Shown piece after piece: positions 1-8,214 of a stretch of DNA of 64,000 bases. The notes below the pieces were generated by a model. The model was not told the DNA's origin, did no database searches, and saw only the letters and a program-made list of their open reading frames with translations. Positions within the stretch are counted from its first letter, which is position 1. Each line of letters begins with the position of its first letter. The position numbers were made by a program, and so were the translations under genes. Origin of the DNA: Lewinella sp038528965 (lineage in GTDB: Bacteria > Bacteroidota > Bacteroidia > Chitinophagales > Saprospiraceae); NCBI GenBank assembly GCA_038528965.1, contig JBCBEC010000010.1, forward strand, positions 62,001 through 126,000. Direction: 5' to 3'.

Positions 1-44
1 CCGCACAGACCTAGCAGGGTGAGTAATAGACTTAGCGTACGCAT
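1..44 (-). CDS. 5' end of a secreted protein or lipoprotein, cut by the window edge
   Basis: Fourteen codons read from an ATG at 44 downwards give MRTLSLLLTLLGLC and then leave the window. The sequence is a basic residue followed by a leucine-rich stretch ending in Leu-Cys, the beginning of a signal peptide and possibly a lipobox. It is divergent from the beta-barrel operon at 327, and the shared upstream region carries the direct-repeat operator described at 131-181. In a Bacteroidota glycan locus a SusC-like or hydrolase gene would be plausible here, but nothing in the 44 bases shows that. Confidence 0.5.
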   Translation of the reverse strand, partial: MRTLSLLLTLLGLC

Positions 45-130
45 GCTCTTATTGGTATTTATTTGCATTCTTAAATGAAGTGTTTGCAAAAATTAGGTAA
101 TACTGGCAAAAAGGCCAAGAAAATATGGAT

Positions 131-181
131 ATGATGTACTAATGATGTAGCTAAAAATAGACCGATGTAGGCTTGATGTAG
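131..181. promoter_or_regulatory. Candidate operator: 11-bp-period direct repeats of GATGTA
   Basis: ATGATGTA occurs at 131-138 and again at 142-149, exactly 11 bp apart. GATGTAG occurs at 164-170 and 175-181, again 11 bp apart. The reverse complement of the first pair, ACATCATTAGTACATCAT, matches 17 of 18 bases at 12462-12479 between GH16 and the triple-Y regulator. Spacing near one helical turn suits a dimeric or tandem HTH protein. I infer this is the target of the regulator encoded at 12568-15528. Confidence 0.55.
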
Positions 182-212
182 CTTTTTATTTAAGAATCCA
201 TAGGTCGTTCAT

Positions 213-220
213 TACATTTG
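213..220 (+). promoter_or_regulatory. Possible Bacteroidota -7 element for the 327-6505 operon
   Basis: TACATTTG fits the TAnnTTTG consensus known for the primary sigma factor of Bacteroidota. It lies about 105 bases before the first ATG of the operon and about 35 bases after the direct repeats at 164-181, so a regulator bound there would sit just upstream of RNA polymerase. I see no convincing -33 TTTG partner, so this is tentative. Confidence 0.35.
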
Positions 221-326
221 TATAACACGGTGTTTGCGTAGTGGTTTGTTCACTTGCGCAAAAAGTTTGTAATACTGAATCCGTACCTATAAAACTTTTA
301 TTCAATACGCTTATAAGCAATTGCCT

Positions 327-2414
327 ATGGTACACCACTACGCAGGAGATCGACATCGCACAAGATGGTTTTCGATCCTACCTTCACTGCGCAGAGCAGG
401 GCCACTACTGTTACTTTTTGGCTTACTCTGGCAGACGGCCACCGCCCAATATCGGCCACCCGGCGACCTAACCGCAGCAACACAATGGGTAACCCCTTCG
501 GCCTACGCTGTCGAAGATGATTCTACCGCTCGTTTGAACATGCTGATACCTCAAATGGGAGATCAGCAACTCAAAAAGCGGCCACAAAAGTTGACGGTCT
601 TTGGTTATTACCGTCTCTTCCTTTATGGTCGGGATATGACTGATCCTTATCCCAATTTAGCGCCCTTTGAGCGCACCTATGGGGTAGGGGATGGTTATCG
701 GGAACCAATGCTTTCGATGAACGTTCTGGCCCGGCCTAACGGTCGTTCGAGCTTCGGTACAGAATTATTCTTCTTTACCCCTTATCTAGGAACCGGGGCG
801 GTAGACAATGTCTTCTCGGTGAACTTGGGCCTTAATTTCTACGGTAACTTCCGCACCGAATACGGTTCTTTCGGCGTTCGAGCTGGTGGTATCCACTGGT
901 ACAACCTCAGTCCTTTTACGGTAGGGGTATACCAGGTGTTGGACCGCTTCTCCATTTTCGATAGAACACCTTGGGAAGGCGTTACCCATACCGACAAATA
1001 CGATGCTTATTACAACACGGGCTCGGTTAATGTAGGTGACTTGCGCTGGAATTTCCAGGCGTTCCAAGGTTTAGCCTTGAACGGTGGTAAGCTACCTGGC
1101 GATTTTGCTTTCGACCTGTTCTGGGGTAAGATGCAGCCTAATGGTGGGCTTCCAGGCGCACTCGCTGATCCCACTTTGACCATCCAAAACCCTGGTCAAG
1201 CTGGTAATATTCCTACCTATCAAGGTTTCACTGGTGATCGCCGTGTGCTTCCAAGCTACGTGACTGGTGGTAAAATAGCCAAAACCTTCGGTGCAAAACG
1301 CCAAACAGTGGCCCTAAATACCATCTATAGCCACACGGTCCTAGATAGTATTAGCGGAGAAAACTGGAATAATCAGGTTACCACCATTAGCTACGATTTG
1401 AAAGTGGGTGATGGTATTAGCATTGCCGGTGAAATTGGAGCAAGTAGCTTCCAAAGCCCAATTACCGAACAGCTTTGGGGCGAGGCTTTGATGGTCCGTG
1501 TAAAGGTACCTAAGAAATATACCGTGCTTCCGATTGACTTTCAAGTCTATCAAATTGGAGCCGACTTTTTCAGTCAGAGCGGAGAGATCAATACGGCCAG
1601 TAATCCTGAAATTCAGCAGAATTTCGTCGTAAACGTTCCAGCGGGACAAGTTGGTGCGGGTGGCTTATTGACCCAAACCAATCAGCTGGCGCACAACCGC
1701 CGTGGATTCAACCTGAATACGGGCTGGGAGTACAAAGACCTTAAACTGAATTTTGGTTATGGTTTAGCCGCAGAGTTAGAAGTACAGAACAGCGAGCTAT
1801 CGTTCGTTCACCGGGTTAATGGACTTGCGTTGTCGCGGATTTATAATCCCTTCCCAGCTAACGCAGTTGGGGCAACAACATTCGGCCCTTACGGTCGTAA
1901 AGTCTCCTTCTTCCGGGGGGCATCTGAGGTAGTACAAACGACAGATCTTGATCCAGTTACTGCTGCACCATTGACCCGCAAGTACTATCACTCCGTTGAC
2001 CTACAAGCAAAGTATAAGACAGAGCTGGCTGATCGAGTCCTTTATCTCTTCTACATCGGTAACCTTCAATCGGCTAAGTCGGAGGCCACTCTTTTACCAG
2101 GCCTGGATGAAAGTAGTTACCTCTACGTGCAGTATCATGAAATTGACCTGTACTATGAGCTCTTTGATGGCTTTCTATTAGCTGGTTATCTAGGACTAGA
2201 GAGAGCACAAGGTGGACGTTTTACCCGCTGGGGTGAGACTAACCTGCCGCTTAATCAAACGGGGCGCGGATATGGTCTGGGCTTTGATTGGACGGTGAAC
2301 GATGCCACGGGTATTTATTTCCGTTATCGTCACATGGAATTTGAGGACGAGAGTTTTGAGTTGGATCGCTTACGGGGCAACGAGTTTACCCTGGAGCTTA
2401 AAAACTATTTCTAA
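327..2414 (+). CDS. Outer-membrane beta-barrel (porin-like) protein
   Basis: The product is about 695 residues. The chosen start is the ATG at 327; an in-frame TTG at 321 would add two residues. The N-terminus has an Arg-rich stretch, then a hydrophobic segment (LLLLFGLLWQ) and a TATAQ cleavage-like site, so it is exported. The mature chain has no long hydrophobic segment and consists of alternating polar/aromatic stretches typical of a large barrel, ending with a terminal aromatic strand (FTLELKNYF), the usual outer-membrane barrel C-terminus. It opens an operon with a second barrel (18-base gap) and two lipoproteins. I do not recognise a precise family. Location beside laminarinase-type enzymes suggests passage or binding of oligosaccharides, which is inference. 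Confidence 0.7.
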   Translation: MVHHYAGDRHRTRWFSILPSLRRAGPLLLLFGLLWQTATAQYRPPGDLTAATQWVTPSAYAVEDDSTARLNMLIPQMGDQQLKKRPQKLTVFGYYRLFLYGRDMTDPYPNLAPFERTYGVGDGYREPMLSMNVLARPNGRSSFGTELFFFTPYLGTGAVDNVFSVNLGLNFYGNFRTEYGSFGVRAGGIHWYNLSPFTVGVYQVLDRFSIFDRTPWEGVTHTDKYDAYYNTGSVNVGDLRWNFQAFQGLALNGGKLPGDFAFDLFWGKMQPNGGLPGALADPTLTIQNPGQAGNIPTYQGFTGDRRVLPSYVTGGKIAKTFGAKRQTVALNTIYSHTVLDSISGENWNNQVTTISYDLKVGDGISIAGEIGASSFQSPITEQLWGEALMVRVKVPKKYTVLPIDFQVYQIGADFFSQSGEINTASNPEIQQNFVVNVPAGQVGAGGLLTQTNQLAHNRRGFNLNTGWEYKDLKLNFGYGLAAELEVQNSELSFVHRVNGLALSRIYNPFPANAVGATTFGPYGRKVSFFRGASEVVQTTDLDPVTAAPLTRKYYHSVDLQAKYKTELADRVLYLFYIGNLQSAKSEATLLPGLDESSYLYVQYHEIDLYYELFDGFLLAGYLGLERAQGGRFTRWGETNLPLNQTGRGYGLGFDWTVNDATGIYFRYRHMEFEDESFELDRLRGNEFTLELKNYF

Positions 2415-2432
2415 ATCAGCACGAGCACAATT

Positions 2433-4226
2433 ATGAAACTATATATATCTTATTCCTTTTTCGGATTGCTGCTGCTCCTGGGCTTGGGCATGCCCCTACA
2501 GGCGCAGGATGGATCCTCCCTACCCAGCCGGGAAGATGCTTCCGCCGATGAAAAGGTTCAGTTCAATGGCCTGGGACGTACAATTTTAAACAGTACGAGT
2601 ATCGATGGTGCTTTACTAGATACGGATAGCACCACTGCGCGCAATTTGCAAGACGGTGAGTTCTTGTTGGATGTTGCTATTAATGCCCAACCTAACGATA
2701 AGACGGAAGTACAAGGTATTCTTCGTCTGCGTAACGAGTTTGGTGGCTTTTTCGGAGCCGGTGTTACAGTCGAAATTCGTGAACTATGGGCCCGGGGCTT
2801 AATTGGCAATGCCGTGCGCTACCGTGTAGGTGACTTTGATCACGTGATGACACCGTACACCTTCTTCAATCCAGATCAAGAAGGTATTGTCAATCAGCCT
2901 ACCATCTTCCAACCACAGAATGATGTAATCGACTACGAACTGTTTTACGGTGATGGTAATACCCGCCGTTTACAGGGTGCCAACCTAGACTTTGGTCTGG
3001 ACTTCGCGCAAATCTTGCAGGAGGTTAAAGCAGATGCATTTATCGCCCGTATTCGCGGTACGGACTTCTTCACTACTCCTACCCGCTTTACTGGTGGTGG
3101 ACAGTTGGATTTTGCGACGCGCCGCTTCGGTAATGACAGTACTGGGGTACGTGCCGATATTGGCATTAACTGGTCTAACGTTTGGGACGATCTGCAGTCT
3201 GGTAATGCTACTACGGGTATTCGCAATGATGTACTTTCGGTAGATTTTAGTGTAGACCTGTATGAGAATGAAAGCCTTGCAGTACAATTACGTGGTGAAG
3301 CTGGTCAATCTAATTTGGAGCAGCGCGACGGCGAAAAAGTAACAGCCGAAGAAGATGACACCTTCCTAGAAGCAGGAGTTGCCGTACAGTTGAAGAAGAG
3401 CAAGCTAGGTTTCTCCGCTACCTACTTGGATATCGGACCAGATTTCTTCAGTATCGGTGCGCAGAGTAAGCGAGTGGATTTCAACCGCCAGATGAGCTTC
3501 TACGATCGTATTGGTAATGACCGCCGTCTACGGACGCCAACCTTGTTTGATCTAGGTCGCGACCGTGCATTGTACACTTTCCAATTATCTGATCAACTCA
3601 TGGCCTACGATCCACGTTATGCTAATGTGATGCCCTACGGCCAGGCGACGCCTAACCGTTCGGGAATCCAGATTGGTGTAAACTACGGAGATAATGAAAG
3701 CCCGCTGGAGGCGGAAGCAACCGTTTCTTTGCTGGAGGAAATCCGCGGCTCCGGTACATTTGAGTTGAAGAGCTTTACACAGATTCGTTTAGCGGCTGAT
3801 GTACATATTAATCGTTTGGCGGATTGGAAGCGAACAACTGTCTTGACCTTAGGGTTACAACAAGAGCAGACTGATCGTTCCGGTCAGGATGTAGAGCAAG
3901 TTGATTTGAGTTCTACACTTATAGAGGTAGGTCTGGAAGCAGAACTATTTGATCGTTTCGACTTACTGGCGGGTGCCAGACTGTTGACTGCGGAGGGCTC
4001 TGATTATATTCCAGAGTACAGTGGGTTTAATGATATTGAGGACTTCCCGGGCCGTTTCATCGCTGATGATCAGGAAACTTTGATTGGTGCCGGATTCCGT
4101 TACCGTTTCCGTGACAACATTTACCTAACGTTACAATACCAGCAGTTTAGCCTGGAGCGTGCACAAGATCCGACTAACGATTACGATCTACGTCAGATTT
4201 TTGCGCAGTACAACATGGAGTTTTAA
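2433..4226 (+). CDS. Outer-membrane beta-barrel protein, second in operon
   Basis: The 597-residue product starts with a clear signal peptide (leucine-rich core to residue 24, ending PLQAQ). The mature part is rich in alternating hydrophobic strands (for example VRYRVGDFDHV, AEATVSLLEEI, IYLTLQYQQFSL) and ends in YNMEF, a C-terminal Phe typical of barrel proteins. It lies 18 bases after the preceding barrel gene and 31 bases before the lipoprotein gene, so all are probably co-transcribed. No specific family is recognised. It may be a structural or transport partner of the first barrel. Confidence 0.68.
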   Translation: MKLYISYSFFGLLLLLGLGMPLQAQDGSSLPSREDASADEKVQFNGLGRTILNSTSIDGALLDTDSTTARNLQDGEFLLDVAINAQPNDKTEVQGILRLRNEFGGFFGAGVTVEIRELWARGLIGNAVRYRVGDFDHVMTPYTFFNPDQEGIVNQPTIFQPQNDVIDYELFYGDGNTRRLQGANLDFGLDFAQILQEVKADAFIARIRGTDFFTTPTRFTGGGQLDFATRRFGNDSTGVRADIGINWSNVWDDLQSGNATTGIRNDVLSVDFSVDLYENESLAVQLRGEAGQSNLEQRDGEKVTAEEDDTFLEAGVAVQLKKSKLGFSATYLDIGPDFFSIGAQSKRVDFNRQMSFYDRIGNDRRLRTPTLFDLGRDRALYTFQLSDQLMAYDPRYANVMPYGQATPNRSGIQIGVNYGDNESPLEAEATVSLLEEIRGSGTFELKSFTQIRLAADVHINRLADWKRTTVLTLGLQQEQTDRSGQDVEQVDLSSTLIEVGLEAELFDRFDLLAGARLLTAEGSDYIPEYSGFNDIEDFPGRFIADDQETLIGAGFRYRFRDNIYLTLQYQQFSLERAQDPTNDYDLRQIFAQYNMEF

Positions 4227-4257
4227 TTTAATTCAGACCAATCTTAGCTTAAAGACA

Positions 4258-5262
4258 ATGAAAAATATATCAATATATAGTGTGCTCCTTCTGCTGACCA
4301 TGGTGGTCTGGAGTTGTGATCACGATACCGAGACCTTTGATGGTCCTAACCTGGTTGATCGTTTCGGTCCGTTCAATATTTTAGCGGATCTGGAAGTTAA
4401 CCGTACTACCGTTGATTTCGGTGCCGGAGAGGACGTCCGCATGACGGCTCGTTTCAACAAGAATGTCAACTTCGTAATTCGCATCACTGGTATGGAAAGT
4501 GGCGCGGTGAAGACCATCGAAGCATTCGATAGTGAGTTAAACGCTAGCAATGCCATTTGGGACGGAGGAACGACTGAGCTGCCACTTTTCCGGGAAGAAA
4601 TGTGCCGCATCGAGCTTATCATTCCCGAGGAAAACAACCTGACGCAGGAAGCGATGGTGGAAATAGTCAGTACCAGGGTGTATGAAGGTTCTTTATTCAC
4701 CGATTTCGAAGACAATCCTGGCACCGATATTGAACTGGGTAATTTCGAATTTGAACTTACTAATGAAACCGGACGCCGTTCAGATGGGACTGCTGCTCAG
4801 GGAGACTGGTTTTACCTTTTCGAAGGTACCGATAATGTAGTTGGCAATTTCTTTGTCGGCTTGATCAATATCAACTCAACGATTACTGGTAACACCTACG
4901 CACCGGTGCCTACTACCGTTCCTGAGGACTTGTGGTTTAACGCATTCTTGTACGCCGATGGCGGCCCACACGGAATTGCGGTTATTCAGTTTGTCTACGA
5001 CTCTAACGATAGTGGTGCCTTTGAAGATGGACAAGATCAAACCTTCCAGGTTGATGGAGATTATCCATTAGGTTTTGAAGGCTGGAGACATATCAACCAC
5101 ACGATGGCAGATATTGGTATGACGGAAGAGCAGGTGTCTAAGATCGTAGCGATCCGGGCACTGCTGATTTCCGACATGAACAGCCAGCCGAATCCGCCAC
5201 TACAGGTAGACTTTGGCCTTGATTTCCTAACCTTCACCAGTGGAGGACCACTGGAATTATAG
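4258..5262 (+). CDS. Lipoprotein with carbohydrate-binding-like beta-sandwich region
   Basis: The ATG at 4258 gives a 334-residue protein with a lipoprotein signal (lipobox VWSC, Cys20). Residues about 35-145 look like an Ig-like beta domain (VNRTTVDFGAGEDVRMTARF). Residues about 150-330 resemble a jelly-roll sugar-binding module: 'FTDFEDNPGT' at the start and 'VDFGLDFLTF' at the end are typical of carbohydrate-binding domains that present a flat beta face. It is third in the operon. I infer a surface glycan-binding protein, functionally like SusE/F but without recognisable SusE/F sequence. Confidence 0.62.
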   Translation: MKNISIYSVLLLLTMVVWSCDHDTETFDGPNLVDRFGPFNILADLEVNRTTVDFGAGEDVRMTARFNKNVNFVIRITGMESGAVKTIEAFDSELNASNAIWDGGTTELPLFREEMCRIELIIPEENNLTQEAMVEIVSTRVYEGSLFTDFEDNPGTDIELGNFEFELTNETGRRSDGTAAQGDWFYLFEGTDNVVGNFFVGLININSTITGNTYAPVPTTVPEDLWFNAFLYADGGPHGIAVIQFVYDSNDSGAFEDGQDQTFQVDGDYPLGFEGWRHINHTMADIGMTEEQVSKIVAIRALLISDMNSQPNPPLQVDFGLDFLTFTSGGPLEL

Positions 5263-5281
5263 GATCAAAAATCGTGCGATA

Positions 5282-6505
5282 ATGAAGAAGAAAAAGAATC
5301 AATTTGGGGATGTTTGGCAGGTATCGCTGCCGTTTCTGGGCTTAATGCTCTTCTTATCCGCTTGCGGTATTCAAATGCAAACTAATAGCCTTTACGATGG
5401 TGTAGAAGCTGCCGAGGTGGTACCAAAGCCAGAGCGCATCTCCTTAGCCGTAGAGCCTGTCCTCTTTGAAGATGACGGTGCTAACTTCTGGACCCCAACA
5501 GATGGTGATTGTACAGATGGTATGGTGGTGGATGATGTGACGCGTACGGGTGATCGAGCATTGAAAGTGAGTTGGAACCGCGCCGATTGTGAATGGGCTG
5601 GTTTTGGTATTGGTTGGGATGACTGGGCTGGAAAAGACCTGTCTTCGATTTTTGATCATGCTGCCTTTGAGATGTACGTTCGCACCACGGAGGGCCAAAT
5701 GTTTGGTTTGCCAGTGGTCTTGACACTGGAAGACTACAGTGGAAATATGGCCTGGTCTTATATTTCTAACAAGTACTTCGAACGCTACTTCCTGGATGAG
5801 GAATGGCAAAAGGTGGCTGTGCCCCTGAATACCTTCGATCTCACCGAAGATGGTCTGGATATCACTAACATCAAGCAGTTGATGTTTGAGTTACAACAGG
5901 CTGGTGGGGTGTATCTGGATGATATTCGTTTGGTATACTACGAAGCACCTCCAACTGAGATCTGGTTGCCAGAGGAAGTTACGCCAGTTGCGCCGACTTA
6001 TCCGGTGACTTTGTTCTCTGATGCCTTCATCAACAACAATGGTTGGGGTATTCACGAGGATCACTGCCAGAACTTCCGCCTTACGAGTGAGACGGCTAGT
6101 GAGGGTAGTCAGTCGATTCACGCTACTTGGGATGCCTCAAAAGCAGAGTGCTACCGCGTGCAGTTGGGGGCGAGCTGGAACAAGTGGTTCCGGATCGATA
6201 TCGAGTCTGCTAAGGATGATATGGTTATCAGTCTGGATCTGAAGAGCGATGCTGATCTGCTGCAAAGTCAGAACATGCGCATTGGCTTTGAGGACTACCA
6301 GCGGGCGACTACCTATGTCACCCTAAGCAGTGATTACTTACCCAACGGTACTTTCAATACGGGAGAGTGGCAGACGGTGACCATTCCACTGTCGGATCTG
6401 CCAGATTCTGCGAATTTCGCGGACATCAAGCAATTTGTCATCCAAATGGATAAGTCGGGTGATGCTTATATCGACAATATTCGTTTGGTGAGAACTAATA
6501 GTTAA
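5282..6505 (+). CDS. Lipoprotein with two CBM-like domains
   Basis: The ATG at 5282 gives a 407-residue protein with a lipobox (LSAC). Two copies of a roughly 170-residue domain follow. Each begins with 'LFEDDGANFW' or 'LFSDAFINNNGW', contains an Asp/Cys-rich loop ending in a W-x-G or S-W-N segment, and ends with 'GGVYLDDIRLV' or 'GDAYIDNIRLV'. That closing motif is characteristic of CBM11-like and related galactose-binding-fold modules. Last gene of the operon, followed by a strong terminator at 6568. Probable role is holding beta-glucan at the cell surface. The similar two-domain architecture of the T9SS protein at 10025 suggests they recognise the same substrate. Confidence 0.68.
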   Translation: MKKKKNQFGDVWQVSLPFLGLMLFLSACGIQMQTNSLYDGVEAAEVVPKPERISLAVEPVLFEDDGANFWTPTDGDCTDGMVVDDVTRTGDRALKVSWNRADCEWAGFGIGWDDWAGKDLSSIFDHAAFEMYVRTTEGQMFGLPVVLTLEDYSGNMAWSYISNKYFERYFLDEEWQKVAVPLNTFDLTEDGLDITNIKQLMFELQQAGGVYLDDIRLVYYEAPPTEIWLPEEVTPVAPTYPVTLFSDAFINNNGWGIHEDHCQNFRLTSETASEGSQSIHATWDASKAECYRVQLGASWNKWFRIDIESAKDDMVISLDLKSDADLLQSQNMRIGFEDYQRATTYVTLSSDYLPNGTFNTGEWQTVTIPLSDLPDSANFADIKQFVIQMDKSGDAYIDNIRLVRTNS

Positions 6506-6567
6506 AAGCAATTACTGAGTAACTGAGTACGGTTTAATAGCCGTGCAATGTTCCTATCCTTCTCGTA

Positions 6568-6602
6568 CGGAGTAGCCTGTTTCAATAGGCTACTCCGTTT
6601 TT
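6568..6602 (+). terminator. Rho-independent terminator of the barrel/lipoprotein operon
   Basis: Perfect 11-bp stem (CGGAGTAGCCT at 6568-6578 with AGGCTACTCCG at 6587-6597), an 8-base loop, then TTTTT. It is 62 bases after the stop codon of the last operon gene. Confidence 0.9.
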
Positions 6603-6742
6603 CATTGGCATCCGCAATACACTCTAAATCAGTGAAGACGAGAGCGGCCTCGTTGAGTGGCATTATAAAAAGAGGAAGTAAGTACACTCTTTATTCGCGT
6701 TCCAGTAATTGAACCGGCTGTTACGAACTAGCTGGAATAGCC

Positions 6743-6782
6743 AAAAAAAGCAGGAAGAGGAAACCAGTTTCTCCTTCCTGCT
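6743..6782 (-). terminator. Rho-independent terminator of the GH-A hydrolase gene
   Basis: On the minus strand a 9-bp perfect stem (AGCAGGAAG ... CTTCCTGCT), extended by an inner GAAA/TTTC pairing, is followed by seven T residues (6743-6749 read in reverse). It lies 27 bases past the stop codon of the hydrolase gene at 6810. Confidence 0.9.
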
Positions 6783-6809
6783 ACCAAGTAATCTAAACTT
6801 AGTGCGCTT

Positions 6810-8141
6810 CTACTCCGCCGCCTTCACGTAGAATGGAATATTGGCGTGAGCAACATGGTTGTTACCATCGGCAACCGATACGAAAATGCGATAAGCACCT
6901 TCCGTCGCTGGTGTTTTGAATTCAACCGCAGCCGAATTACTTTCTCCGGAGAAGAGTCCCGCCACAGGTTCTGGCACAGACTCCAGGTCGCCTCCATCTC
7001 CTAAATCAGTACTTTCTGGCATGATTTCCCAGCTATAAGTGAGCTGATCACCTTCCGGATCGCTAACCGTGGTTGTGCTGGTGTAGGTGGCATCCGGCTG
7101 GAGCATGATATTATCATAAGGCCCTTTACCGTCCAATAGCATTTCTTCCAGGCGAGGAGAACGGTTCTCCGGCCAGGTGCCGTTCCAGATGTAGTGCATA
7201 GCGTCCACCGCTTCTGTTTCTTGACCGTCAGGCATGAACATACCGTACCAAGTAGGTGTGCGCTCTTGCTTTTGGCCCCAAAGGAATACGTACGAACCAA
7301 CGCAGTTATTCTTGTTAGCTTCAATGGCTACCTTGTAACGATCGCGGTAGAAGTCAGCCTTCTGGCTACTGTTATTTTCTACCGGTGCACCCCACTCGGT
7401 CTTACCTACTTCCCAGTGGCCGGTGGCTCCCCATTCCGTAACCATATACGGGCCATCCCAACCAGCATCACTCATGCGCTGGGTCAGGTTCACAATATCG
7501 CCGTACATCTGAATGCTCAGGAGATCAATATCTGGCGCTCGCTCCTTGATGTCATTGGCCAGGGTAGAGTCAATACCCGCTAGGGTAGTGGTGGTCAAGT
7601 GATTCGGATCTACCTCGTGGATGTACTCAGATACCTGATTCACCGCATCCCAAACTTTAGGGTTAGTAGCGCGGAGGTTGAGCTCGTTGCCAATGGCCCA
7701 AATAATGAGGGCAGGATGATCCTTATACAACTGGATTTCCTCCTTAATGCGCTCAAACTGTTCCGCAACGGCAGCTGGATCGTCATAGTCAAAACCATGC
7801 CGTTCGCGGGCTACCTCGATGCCCATAGTAACGTACAAACCGTTCTTTTGGGCACGGTCCAGTACTTCCTGGCCGGTATCTTGTCCGTTGTCCGTACGCC
7901 AGGTGCGGAAGGAATTAGCTCCGTGTTCGGCCAGGGCCTCTACGTTGCCAAATTCTAGACCTGCTCCGTCGATGTAGAATGGATCACCGTTTAATAGTAG
8001 CTGGTAAGCACCATCATCGGTTTGCACCAATTCCATTTTTGCCATTGCATCCGTAGCCTCCTCTTCTGCTGGTGGAGTTTCGGTATTGCAGCTGTAGAAA
8101 CATATTGCCCCCATCAATAGGGCACACCATAATTTATTCAC
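6810..8141 (-). CDS. Clan GH-A glycoside hydrolase lipoprotein (GH158/GH2-like, putative beta-1,3-glucanase)
   Basis: 443 residues starting at a GTG (8141); no ATG precedes the lipoprotein signal (YSC, Cys18). Residues about 45-330 form a TIM-barrel glycosidase: 'HPALIIWAIGNELN' holds the likely acid/base Glu153 and 'YMVTEWGATG' the likely nucleophile Glu236, the order and context of retaining clan GH-A enzymes. The C-terminal ~110 residues form an Ig-like domain (DPEGDQLTYSWEI). The size, the Glu-Glu spacing of 83 residues and the Ig-like tail recall endo-beta-1,3-glucanases of family GH158 as I remember them; GH2-like assignment is the alternative. Its position after GH16 and a sugar transporter fits breakdown of laminarin fragments. 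It follows the symporter gene by 73 bases, with a hairpin between. Confidence 0.78.
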   Translation of the reverse strand: MNKLWCALLMGAICFYSCNTETPPAEEEATDAMAKMELVQTDDGAYQLLLNGDPFYIDGAGLEFGNVEALAEHGANSFRTWRTDNGQDTGQEVLDRAQKNGLYVTMGIEVARERHGFDYDDPAAVAEQFERIKEEIQLYKDHPALIIWAIGNELNLRATNPKVWDAVNQVSEYIHEVDPNHLTTTTLAGIDSTLANDIKERAPDIDLLSIQMYGDIVNLTQRMSDAGWDGPYMVTEWGATGHWEVGKTEWGAPVENNSSQKADFYRDRYKVAIEANKNNCVGSYVFLWGQKQERTPTWYGMFMPDGQETEAVDAMHYIWNGTWPENRSPRLEEMLLDGKGPYDNIMLQPDATYTSTTTVSDPEGDQLTYSWEIMPESTDLGDGGDLESVPEPVAGLFSGESNSAAVEFKTPATEGAYRIFVSVADGNNHVAHANIPFYVKAAE

Positions 8142-8167
8142 GACTTCAAGCTTTTTTTGGATGTATG

Positions 8168-8197
8168 ACCACTTCCGTGGAAAGGCACGGAAGTGGT
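8168..8197 (-). terminator. Intergenic hairpin between symporter and hydrolase genes
   Basis: Perfect 12-bp stem (ACCACTTCCGTG at 8168-8179, CACGGAAGTGGT at 8186-8197) with a 6-base loop. There is no T-run after it on the minus strand, so it may be a partial terminator or an mRNA-stabilising structure that sets the ratio of the two products rather than a full stop. Confidence 0.65.
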
Positions 8198-8214
8198 TTG
8201 AGTGTCAATTTTTA

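Noticed and set aside
241..471. Plus-strand frame upstream of and overlapping the first barrel gene
   Set aside because: It overlaps the signal-peptide coding part of the barrel gene in another frame and contains no recognisable sequence.
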